12,859 nt of DNA. It comes from Planctomycetota bacterium (lineage in GTDB: Bacteria; Planctomycetota; Planctomycetia; Gemmatales; Gemmataceae). Positions 6,675 through 12,859 of the stretch are shown piece after piece (position 1 is the stretch's first letter; every line of letters starts with the position of its first letter). A program made the translations under genes and the position numbers. The notes under the pieces were generated by a model. That model was not told the DNA's origin. It did not search any database and worked only from the letters and a program-made list of their open reading frames with translations. The stretch lies in NCBI GenBank assembly GCA_018970845.1, contig JAGWVO010000067.1:1-12859 (forward strand), given 5' to 3'.

Positions 6675-8383
6675 CGACCCGTCACTCTTGCCTCATCGGC
6701 TTCCTGGCCCTGGCGCTGGCCGCCACGCGGGCGGCATGGGCGAATGGCGCCCCCCAGCGGCCGAATGTCGTGGTGATCCTTTCCGATGATGTCGGCTTCA
6801 GCGACCTCGGATGCTACGGCGGCGAGATTCCCACCCCCAACCTCGACTCCCTGGCCAAAAACGGCGTTCGCCTCACCCGCTTTTACAACACCGCCCGCTG
6901 CTGCCCCACCCGGGCCAGCCTGCTCACCGGCCTTTACCCCCATCAGGCGGGAATGGGACACATGACAGGCAACGACCACGGGGGCAAGAACCCCGGCTTC
7001 GCGGGCGACCTTTCGCCCGACTGCCGCACCATCGCCGAGGTGCTGGGCCCCGCCGGATACCGCAATTACGCCGTCGGGAAGTGGCATGTCTGCAACAGCG
7101 TCACGCAGAACGGGCCAAGGCACAATTGGCCGCTCCAGCGGGGCTTCCAGTCGTTTTATGGCATCATCTCGGGAGGCGGAAGCTACTTCGACCCCTGGAC
7201 CCTCTGCCGCGACAACCGGCTTATTTCCCCTTTCGCGGATCCCGATTATAAGCCCGAAACCTTCTACCTCACCGACGCGATCACCGACCACGCCGTGCGG
7301 AGCATCGACTCGCACCACCGGGAACACCCCGGCAAGCCGTTCTTCCTTTATGTCTCCTACACCGCGGCGCACTGGCCACTTCACGCCCTGCCCGAGGACA
7401 TCGCCCGACACAAGGGCCGGTACAAGGCGGGCTATGAGGCCGTTTCCAGCGCCCGCCTGGCAAAGGCCCGCGCCCTGGGCATCATCGATCCCGACCAGAA
7501 ACCCGCGCCGCTTCCCATCGCATGGGATTCCGTGGCCAACAAGGAACGCGAGGAAGCGTGCATGGAGGTGTACGCCGCCATGCTCGAGCGGATGGACATG
7601 GGAATCGGACGAATCGTCGACAGGCTGAAAGCCGGCGGATCCCTCGACAACACCCTGGTGCTTTACATGCAGGACAACGGCGCCTGCGCCGAGGAACAGG
7701 GCCGCAGGAAACTGCCGCTGAGGCTCGACGGCCCCCGTCCGGCCAAGCCCACGCTTCCTCCCCGCAAGCCCGAGGCCCTTCCCGGCGCGCTGGTTCCCAT
7801 CCAGACGCGGGACGGGTTTCCCGTGCGGCAGGGCCCATCCGTGATGCCGGGCCCCGCCGACACCTACCTCGGTTACGGCAAGGGTTGGGCCGCCGTGGGG
7901 AACACGCCCTTCAGGGAATACAAGCATTGGGTTCATGAGGGGGGAATCAGCACGCCGCTCATCGCCCATTGGCCCCGGGGGATCAAGGCCAAGGGCGAAC
8001 TGCGGAGCACTCCCGGCCACCTCATCGACATCATGGCCACCTGCGTGGAGGCTGCCGGCGCCACCTACCCGGCCGGTGCGCCTCCGCTGGAAGGCGCCAG
8101 CCTGCTGCCGGTTTTCCAGGGCAAGGGCCTGCCGGATAGGGCCCTGTTTTGGGAACACGAAGGCAACCGGGCCGTGGCCATTGGCGACTGGAAGGCCGTC
8201 GCCAACGGCCCCGCTGGAGAATGGGAACTGTACAACCTCAAGGGCGATCGCGTGGAAGCGACCAACCTGGCGGGCGCCCAACCGGAGCGCCTGCGCGCCC
8301 TGGTCGGCCGCTGGGAAGCCTATGCCAAGCGCGCGAAAGTGCTTCCATGGGTTTGGGACCCGCCTTACAAGGAATATCGTTGA
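6671..8383 (+). CDS. Secreted arylsulfatase A-like sulfatase
   Basis: This 570-residue protein has a signal peptide (hydrophobic about 7-22, cleavage likely AWA/N after residue 24). Type I sulfatase motifs follow: RPNVVVILSDDVG with metal ligands D39-D40, the formylglycine motif C77-C-P-T-R81, GKWHV (K137, H139), the AAHWPLHAL histidine (H234) and QDNGA (D335-N336). These match the AtsA-like arylsulfatase branch, distinct from the upstream paralogue, so the two enzymes probably remove different sulfate groups. Start 6671 overlaps the upstream stop by 4 bp and has AAGGA (6659-6663) 7 nt upstream, arguing for co-translation. It probably acts outside the cytoplasmic membrane on a sulfated glycan. 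The neighbouring hydrolase-like gene supports a glycan role, but no specific linkage can be named. Confidence 0.94.
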   Translation: MTTRHSCLIGFLALALAATRAAWANGAPQRPNVVVILSDDVGFSDLGCYGGEIPTPNLDSLAKNGVRLTRFYNTARCCPTRASLLTGLYPHQAGMGHMTGNDHGGKNPGFAGDLSPDCRTIAEVLGPAGYRNYAVGKWHVCNSVTQNGPRHNWPLQRGFQSFYGIISGGGSYFDPWTLCRDNRLISPFADPDYKPETFYLTDAITDHAVRSIDSHHREHPGKPFFLYVSYTAAHWPLHALPEDIARHKGRYKAGYEAVSSARLAKARALGIIDPDQKPAPLPIAWDSVANKEREEACMEVYAAMLERMDMGIGRIVDRLKAGGSLDNTLVLYMQDNGACAEEQGRRKLPLRLDGPRPAKPTLPPRKPEALPGALVPIQTRDGFPVRQGPSVMPGPADTYLGYGKGWAAVGNTPFREYKHWVHEGGISTPLIAHWPRGIKAKGELRSTPGHLIDIMATCVEAAGATYPAGAPPLEGASLLPVFQGKGLPDRALFWEHEGNRAVAIGDWKAVANGPAGEWELYNLKGDRVEATNLAGAQPERLRALVGRWEAYAKRAKVLPWVWDPPYKEYR

Positions 8384-8432
8384 TCCTTGGACCGGGGCCC
8401 GCCTCGCCCCGGTTTCGGCCGTTCAATTCTCC

Positions 8433-8437
8433 GGGAG
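8433..8437 (+). promoter_or_regulatory. Ribosome binding site that fixes the start of the GH42-like gene
   Basis: GGGAG lies 8 nt before ATG 8446. The open frame extends upstream to an ATG at 8149, but that would overlap the arylsulfatase by over 230 bp and place the obvious signal peptide about 100 residues inside the protein. The 8446 start gives a clean signal peptide and a 62-bp gap. Confidence 0.8.
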
Positions 8438-8445
8438 TGCCAATC

Positions 8446-11031
8446 ATGAGACATGGGAATGGCCTTGGCGGCTCTTGGCTCCGGTGCGCCGCCGCTCTGG
8501 TCTTATGGGCTGCCAGCATGGGCCCGGCGACGGCGATTGCCCAGCTCAAGCCCGACCAGGTGCCGACATTCAAGGCCCGTGCGAGGATCGTCTCCTCGGG
8601 CGGCATGAAGCCACAAGGCAAGGAATTCCGCCTCCAATGGTCCGGAATCGAGTCGGCTCGCGTGACAACCCAAGATGGTGGCTGGAGCGACTGGCTCGCC
8701 TTCGGCAAGCCGCAGGTCGCGGCAATCCTCAAGGGATACCCGGCTTCCTACATGCGCGGTTTTCCCCTGGTGGTGAGGCTGTCTGTCACGGGAGTTGCCG
8801 ACCCCGCGCGAATCGAGGCCGAACTCAAGTTCGACGATCGGGGTGAGCCTATCCCCCTGGCCGGCGAGTTGTTCGGGCCGAACCTCGGGATCATGGTTTG
8901 GAAGGACGAGAACGCCGCCCCGCGGGCCGCGACGATGGCCACTTACAACAAGCGCTATTGGAAGCACCTCGAATCGGTCGACCTTTCAAAAGCCAAAACC
9001 CCCAAGGCCTTTCCCATTGTCGACAGGTTCATCGGCGGCGACGATGACCGCGTGGCATGGGACGAAGGGATCGGCCAACTGAACCGCGCGGGGTTCAGCG
9101 CCATCATGCTGCCCCCCTCGGCGCGCATCCGGGATCTCCTGCTGAAGACCGGCCAAAGGCGAACCTCATGGGCCGTTTACAGTCCACCGGGGTACGCCTT
9201 CGACTTCGCGCCGGGCAACGACGAGTCCTCATTGAAAGCCTGGGCCCAGAAGCAGGCCAAGCCATACCGCGACGCGGGATATTCTCCCGAGGACATGGCC
9301 GTCTTCGCCCTTTCAGATGAGCCGGGTTGGTACTATCCGCAGGCATTCACTCAGCTTGCCGGCAGCCCCAGGGGCATGGAACGCTTCCGCGAGTACCTCA
9401 AGGAAACAGGCCTGTCGCCCTCCGATTTCGGCCTGAAGTCGTGGCAGGAGGCCACCCCCGCCGGACGAAGCCAGTCGGGCAACCCCGCTGGAAAAAAGCT
9501 GTTTTACTGGACGGCCCGCTTCTTCGCGCGCGAGTCGGCGCGTTACTTCGCCGATTCAACCCGCGCCCTTGAGGAGGCGTTCCGCCCGGGAATGCCGATC
9601 TTCACGAACTGGAACTTCTTCAGCGGCCGGTTTTTCGTGCCCGGGCCGGTCGCCAACAACCGCGACAAGCAAAGCCCCGACGCCGCCATGGGCGGCCACG
9701 ACTGGTTTGAATTCGCCAAACTGCGTGGAGGCACCATGCTCTGGACCGAGGACTGGTTTAGCGACGCGCAAGCCTACCAATGGTCTTTTTACTGCTCCAA
9801 ATTGCGCTCCGCCGCGGAAAGGGGCGGGGTGGAGTTTGGCGGATATGTCATTCCCCGCACCGCCGGCGACAGGAAGGATGGCATCCTGCAGAAGATCCTT
9901 TGCGTCGCTGGAAGCGGCGGCAAGGCGATCAAGTACTTTGTCTTCGGGCCCGAATACAACTTTCCGGGGAACTGTTATTCCGAACGGGCGGAGGTCCTTC
10001 CCGCCATGGCACGCGCCCACTCGATGCTCGGAGCCGCCGAGGAAGTGATTTGGCCTGGCCGGCGACCGAACGCTTCCGTCGCCATACTCGCCCCGCGCAG
10101 CGCCCAGGCGTGGGACGCGAAGTCCCAGGTGGTCGCCAAGGGGATCAGTGACGCGACGAACAACCAGCTCAACAGGGCCACGGTCGACTACATGGCCGAG
10201 GTGTTCGACCTCTACCTCGCCCTCCAGCACGCCAACATTCCCGTCGACTTCGTTTCGGAGGACGATCTCACCAAGGCGGGCCTTTCGCCTTACAAGGTCG
10301 TCTACATCACCGAACCCGACATTCCCGCCGAGGGGCAGAAGGCCATCGCCGAATGGACGGCCTCGGGCGGCATCGTGGCGACCGTGACGGGCGCGGGTAT
10401 GGGCGACCGCTATGGCGAACCGTGCACCCTGCTCTCGGATGCCTTCGGGTTCAGGGAGGAACCACGGGAACGGCTCATCGTTGCGGATGCCAAATCGCTT
10501 CCCGCGTCGGGTTCCTGCGCCCACCCGTCGGGCACCTTCACGATCACGGGACCCTTGGGGCGCTTCAACGGCTCGCCGGAAGGCGTCAGCCTGAGGTCCC
10601 AGGATGGGGCCCCTCTCATGATCGAACGCCCCATCGGCAAGGGATTCGCCATTCACTTTCCCTGGTTTCCCGGCATCTCCTACTGGAAATCATCCACGGG
10701 CGTGGCCGACCGCCTGCCCGTGGGATTCTCCCCGGCGATCCGTGAATGCATTGTTTCCCCCGTGAGGCGCGCCGGGGTGACGCCTCCCGTCCAAGTGGAC
10801 AAGGCCCTTGTCGAGACCCCCATCCTGCTTTCCGACAAGGGCGCCGCGGTCACGGTTCTCAACTGGACGGGCGCGGAGGTGCCGGAACTGGCGATGACGA
10901 TCCGCGTCCCATTCGCCGTCAAGGAAATCCGGAGCGTGAACCGTGGAGTCGTGGCCTTTGGCAAAAAGGACGACGGCGTCCATCTGACGCTTCCCCTGGG
11001 GTCGGCGGATATTCTCATCCTCAAGCCCTAG
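8446..11031 (+). CDS. Secreted putative glycoside hydrolase, GH42/beta-galactosidase-like architecture
   Basis: This is an 861-residue protein with a signal peptide (hydrophobic about 14-31, cleavage likely AIA/Q after 32). An N-terminal beta-rich region (about 35-165) is followed by a probable TIM barrel (about 165-520) opening with a DEGIGQLNRAGFSAIMLP-like helix/strand. Candidate acid/base Glu292 sits in LSDEPGWYYP and candidate nucleophile Glu435 in LWTEDWFSD, the spacing expected of clan GH-A retaining enzymes. Residues about 540-760 (VAILAPRS..., DYMAEVFDLYLALQHANIPVDFV, VVYITEPDIPAEGQKAI) resemble the GATase-like trimerisation domain of GH42 beta-galactosidases, and a short beta domain ends the protein (NWTG..., VRSV/ADILILKP-type strands). 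It lies 62 bp after the arylsulfatase on the same strand, so it probably works on a desulfated glycan. The fold is inferred from motifs; family membership and substrate are uncertain, and it could belong to an unclassified GH family. Confidence 0.72.
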   Translation: MRHGNGLGGSWLRCAAALVLWAASMGPATAIAQLKPDQVPTFKARARIVSSGGMKPQGKEFRLQWSGIESARVTTQDGGWSDWLAFGKPQVAAILKGYPASYMRGFPLVVRLSVTGVADPARIEAELKFDDRGEPIPLAGELFGPNLGIMVWKDENAAPRAATMATYNKRYWKHLESVDLSKAKTPKAFPIVDRFIGGDDDRVAWDEGIGQLNRAGFSAIMLPPSARIRDLLLKTGQRRTSWAVYSPPGYAFDFAPGNDESSLKAWAQKQAKPYRDAGYSPEDMAVFALSDEPGWYYPQAFTQLAGSPRGMERFREYLKETGLSPSDFGLKSWQEATPAGRSQSGNPAGKKLFYWTARFFARESARYFADSTRALEEAFRPGMPIFTNWNFFSGRFFVPGPVANNRDKQSPDAAMGGHDWFEFAKLRGGTMLWTEDWFSDAQAYQWSFYCSKLRSAAERGGVEFGGYVIPRTAGDRKDGILQKILCVAGSGGKAIKYFVFGPEYNFPGNCYSERAEVLPAMARAHSMLGAAEEVIWPGRRPNASVAILAPRSAQAWDAKSQVVAKGISDATNNQLNRATVDYMAEVFDLYLALQHANIPVDFVSEDDLTKAGLSPYKVVYITEPDIPAEGQKAIAEWTASGGIVATVTGAGMGDRYGEPCTLLSDAFGFREEPRERLIVADAKSLPASGSCAHPSGTFTITGPLGRFNGSPEGVSLRSQDGAPLMIERPIGKGFAIHFPWFPGISYWKSSTGVADRLPVGFSPAIRECIVSPVRRAGVTPPVQVDKALVETPILLSDKGAAVTVLNWTGAEVPELAMTIRVPFAVKEIRSVNRGVVAFGKKDDGVHLTLPLGSADILILKP

Positions 11032-11102
11032 CCATGCCTCCAACGAATCCGTGTTGGCAGTTTCAATGGGGGAGGGTGCCCAGGGCACCGGTCCAATCTT
11101 CC

Positions 11103-11120
11103 CCGCGGTCGCTTCCGCGG
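11103..11120. repeat. Stem-loop CCGCGG-N6-CCGCGG between the hydrolase gene and the tRNA
   Basis: Two perfect CCGCGG copies, 6 nt apart, form a 6-bp GC stem with loop TCGCTT. No T-run follows, so it is not a classical intrinsic terminator. It lies about 70 bp after the hydrolase stop and 16 bp before the tRNA 5' end, so it could stabilise the mRNA 3' end or be part of tRNA processing. The remainder of 11032-11136 shows no gene. Confidence 0.4.
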
Positions 11121-11136
11121 ATAAGGTGATTGTGTC

Positions 11137-11223
11137 GGAGGGGTGGCAGAGTGGCCGATTGCTCCGGTCTTGAAAACCGGTGTGGGAGAAATCCCACCGA
11201 GGGTTCGAATCCCTCCTCCTCCG
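11137..11223 (+). tRNA. tRNA-Ser, anticodon UGA
   Basis: This 87-nt class II tRNA folds completely. The acceptor stem pairs GGAGGGG with CTCCTCC (one G-T pair) and the discriminator is G11223, as usual for serine. The D arm is GCAGAGTGGCCGATTGC. The anticodon stem CCGGT/ACCGG holds loop CTTGAAA with anticodon TGA at 11171-11173. The long variable arm GTGGGAGAAATCCCAC is the serine/leucine/tyrosine hallmark, and the T arm is GAGGG-TTCGAAT-CCCTC. CCA is not encoded, so it is added post-transcriptionally. It reads UCA and probably other UCN codons. Confidence 0.97.
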
Positions 11224-11246
11224 CTCGGTTCAATCTTGTGATTTTG

Positions 11247-11269
11247 GGCGGCCGAGCCTCGCCTGTTTT
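11247..11269 (+). terminator. Weak terminator-like hairpin after tRNA-Ser
   Basis: GGCG (11247-11250) can pair with CGCC (11260-11263), and the stem is followed directly by TGTTTT. The stem is only 4-5 bp, so this is a weak candidate for ending tRNA transcription. Confidence 0.22.
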
Positions 11270-11430
11270 GGGCCGGCGATCAAGGCGGCCGGATCCTGCT
11301 CAGAACCGGAAAACCTTATTGTTAAAATTGGTTGAATGTGAATAAAACGCCCTCTCTCCTATTCCATTCAATCTGAAATTCTTTATTTTAACCAAAAGGT
11401 TCAAGTTGTTTTCACGAACCGGGGGAATCC
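11270..11430. other. Spacer upstream of tssB, partly AT-rich, probable promoter region
   Basis: No gene is visible here. A GC hairpin is possible at 11271-11290 (GGCCG/CGGCC) without a T-run. From about 11305 to 11415 the sequence is clearly richer in A and T than the rest of the window. A loose sigma-70-type pair TTGTTA (11319-11324) and TAAAAC (11343-11348), 18 bp apart, is the best promoter candidate, but each box matches only 4 of 6 positions. A run GGGGGA (11421-11426) just before ATG 11431 can serve as the tssB ribosome binding site. Confidence 0.35.
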
Positions 11431-11952
11431 ATGCCTAGCGACAGTTTGCAGCACAAGTTGGACCGGGTTCGCCGGCCCAGGGTTCAAATAACCTACGATG
11501 TCGAGACGAATGGCGCGCTCCAGAAGGTTGAGTTGCCGTTCGTTGTCGGGGTGATGGCCGACCTTTCCGGCCAGCCCAAGGATCCCCTCAAGGCCGTGAA
11601 GGACAGGAAGTTCGTCAACATCGACCGCGACAACTTTGATGATGTCCTGGCCCGGTCGGCGCCACGCCTGGCCTTCCGCGTCGACAACAAGCTGACGAAT
11701 GAAAACAGCCAACTGGCTGTCGAACTCAACTTCAAGAACATGGATGACTTCAGCCCTGCGAAGATCGCCGAGCAAGTCGGTCCCCTCAAGGAACTCCTTG
11801 AGATGCGGCAGCGGCTCAGCCAGTTGCTCAACAAGATGGAAGGCAACGACAAACTCGAGCAGCTTCTTTCCGATGTCCTTGGCAGCACCGAGAAGGCCGC
11901 TGCCTTGGCCAAGGAAATGGGCGTCGCCCCCGAAGGAGGAGAATCCAAGTGA
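11431..11952 (+). CDS. tssB: Type VI secretion system contractile sheath small subunit TssB (VipA/ImpB family)
   Basis: This 173-residue protein has normal TssB length. Motifs run in family order: RRPRVQITYDVETNGA (14-29), ELPFVVGVMADLSG (34-47), RKFVNIDRDNFDDVL (59-73), NKLTNE (86-91), LNFKNMDDFSPAKIAEQV (99-116), then LKELLEMRQRLSQLL (119-133), an acidic/helical tail. TssB interlocks with TssC to build the contractile sheath that drives the Hcp tube and spike out of the cell. Start ATG 11431 is preceded by GGGGGA. The gene overlaps tssC by 4 bp (GTGA 11949-11952). It appears to be the first gene of the operon, with only the tRNA and an AT-rich spacer upstream. The family call is secure; whether a complete T6SS exists depends on genes beyond the right edge. 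Confidence 0.96.
   Translation: MPSDSLQHKLDRVRRPRVQITYDVETNGALQKVELPFVVGVMADLSGQPKDPLKAVKDRKFVNIDRDNFDDVLARSAPRLAFRVDNKLTNENSQLAVELNFKNMDDFSPAKIAEQVGPLKELLEMRQRLSQLLNKMEGNDKLEQLLSDVLGSTEKAAALAKEMGVAPEGGESK
11934..11939 (+). promoter_or_regulatory. Strong ribosome binding site that fixes the GTG start of tssC
   Basis: AGGAGG lies 9 nt before GTG 11949, inside the 3' end of tssB. No in-frame ATG appears before codon 161, far inside the conserved domain, so GTG is the supported start. Confidence 0.85.
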
Positions 11953-12859
11953 GCAGCGATCCCCAGCAACAGGCCGCCGCGGCGGCGGCCACGACCACTT
12001 CGGCGGGCCCGTCCATCCTAGACCAGGTCATCAAGGCGACCCGTCCCCAGGACCAGGCCGAAGCCGACCGTGTCAAGGACTACTTCAAGCAGTTCCTCGA
12101 CCGCGTGGTGCAACCGGGCCAAGTGGTCTCGAAGGATGTCGAGAAGAACATCAAGCACTGGATCTCCCAGATCGACCAGCGCCTTTCCGCCCAGCTCAAC
12201 GAGGTGATCCACCACCCCGACTACCAGAAGCTCGAGGGAACCTGGCGCGGCCTGAAGTACCTCGTCAGCAACTCCGAGACGGGCGAGAACCTCAAGATCA
12301 AGGTTCTCAATGTCAACAAGAAAGACCTGTTGAAGGACCTTGAGAAGGCTTCGGAGTTCGACCAGTCGGCGCTTTTCAAGAAGGTCTACGAGGAAGAATA
12401 CGGCCAGTTGGGCGGCCAGCCCTATGGCATGCTCGTGGGAGACTATGAGTTCGGCCGCACCGCCGAGGACATCAGCCTCCTCAAGTTCACCTCGCAGGTG
12501 GCTGCCGCTTCCCACGCTCCTTTCGTCGCCGCGGCAAGCCCGAAGATGTTCAACCTGGACTCGTTCACGGAGCTTTCCCAGCCCCGCGACCTGGCCAAGA
12601 TCTTCGACTCGGTCGAGTACGCCAGTTGGAAGTCGTTCCGCGAGTCGGAAGACTCCAGGTATGTCTCCCTGACCATGCCCCGGGTTCTGGCGCGGCTTCC
12701 CTACGGAGCCAAGTCCTCCCCCGTCGAGGAGTTCAACTTCGAGGAGAATGTCGACGGCAAGGACCACGACAAATACCAGTGGATGAGCTCGGCCTGGGCC
12801 TACGCCACGCGCGTCACCGACGCGTTCGCCAAGGACGGCTGGTTCATGCGCACGCGCGG
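11949..12859 (+). CDS. tssC: Type VI secretion system contractile sheath large subunit TssC (VipB/EvpB family), 3'-truncated by the window edge
   Basis: The frame begins at GTG and stays open to the right edge; 303 residues are visible of a usual 490-500. The N-terminus is low complexity (QQQAAAAAATTTS, about 5-18), followed by a helical region and then TssC signature blocks: LEGTWRGLKYLV (95-106), LKIKVLNVNKKDLLKDL, EFDQSALFKKVYEEEYGQLGG, PYGMLVGDYEF (158-168), and TMPRVLARLPYGAK further on. It forms the bulk of the contractile sheath together with TssB, whose stop codon it overlaps, so equal translation of the pair is expected. Further T6SS genes (tssD, tssE, tssF, tssG, tssK, clpV and others) would be expected downstream but cannot be seen. 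The right end is an artefact of the window, not a truncation of the gene. Confidence 0.95.
   Translation, partial: MSSDPQQQAAAAAATTTSAGPSILDQVIKATRPQDQAEADRVKDYFKQFLDRVVQPGQVVSKDVEKNIKHWISQIDQRLSAQLNEVIHHPDYQKLEGTWRGLKYLVSNSETGENLKIKVLNVNKKDLLKDLEKASEFDQSALFKKVYEEEYGQLGGQPYGMLVGDYEFGRTAEDISLLKFTSQVAAASHAPFVAAASPKMFNLDSFTELSQPRDLAKIFDSVEYASWKSFRESEDSRYVSLTMPRVLARLPYGAKSSPVEEFNFEENVDGKDHDKYQWMSSAWAYATRVTDAFAKDGWFMRTR

Noticed and set aside
4719..8281. Two very long minus-strand open frames (628 and 559 codons, at 4719-6605 and 6602-8281) opposite the sulfatases
   Set aside because: They lie fully antisense to well-conserved sulfatase and regulator genes, show no recognisable domain, and are what high GC at third codon positions produces on the opposite strand.
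8149..8445. Upstream extension of the GH42-like gene to ATG 8149
   Set aside because: The extension overlaps the arylsulfatase out of frame, is rich in Arg/Gly/Pro like a shadow frame, and would bury the signal peptide; the GGGAG-ATG at 8446 is better.
11130..11345. 71-codon open frame across the tRNA-Ser gene
   Set aside because: It runs through a fully folding tRNA; the peptide is a by-product of the tRNA sequence.
11229..11374. TTCAATCT repeated in the spacer upstream of tssB
   Set aside because: Two 8-bp copies more than 100 bp apart in AT-leaning sequence are too short to support an attachment site or operator.
1..12859. CRISPR arrays, insertion sequences or transposase fragments
   Set aside because: No regularly spaced repeats, terminal inverted repeats or transposase-like frames were seen on either strand.

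Overview
The window looks like chromosomal DNA of a high-GC planctomycete (phylum Planctomycetota). The best evidence is a DUF1559 pseudopilin-like gene with both family hallmarks (a prepilin cleavage/methylation N-terminus and an H-X9-DG C-terminus). Secreted sulfatases, one with an EF-hand tail, also fit that phylum. No species can be named from the sequence alone.

Layout, left to right. (1) The 3' two-thirds of an aldehyde dehydrogenase of the P5C/glutamate-semialdehyde type (RocA/PutA ALDH domain), cut by the left edge. (2) A convergent DUF1559 gene on the minus strand. (3) A 177-bp divergent intergenic region with a good sigma-54 (-24/-12) promoter match facing the DUF1559 gene and a palindromic cluster about 105 bp upstream of the predicted start site. 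(4) An NtrB-like membrane histidine kinase overlapped by 4 bp by an NtrC-family sigma-54 activator. Together (2)-(4) look like a self-contained regulator/target module resembling PilS-PilR control of pilin.

(5) Three same-strand genes for secreted proteins follow: an iduronate-2-sulfatase-like sulfatase with two C-terminal EF-hands, an arylsulfatase A-like sulfatase (4-bp ATGA overlap), and a large GH42-like putative glycoside hydrolase 62 bp downstream with a strong ribosome binding site. They read as a small operon for desulfating and cleaving a sulfated polysaccharide; the substrate is not visible from sequence.

(6) A stem-loop and a complete tRNA-Ser(UGA) gene follow, then a comparatively AT-rich 207-bp spacer. 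(7) The first two genes of a type VI secretion sheath operon, tssB and tssC, overlap by 4 bp (GTGA); tssC starts at GTG and runs off the right edge.

The most interesting points are the possible local sigma-54 circuit driving a DUF1559 protein, the sulfatase/sulfatase/GH-like cassette with a hydrolase that may not fall in a well-described family, and a tssBC operon beside a tRNA in a planctomycete-like genome.
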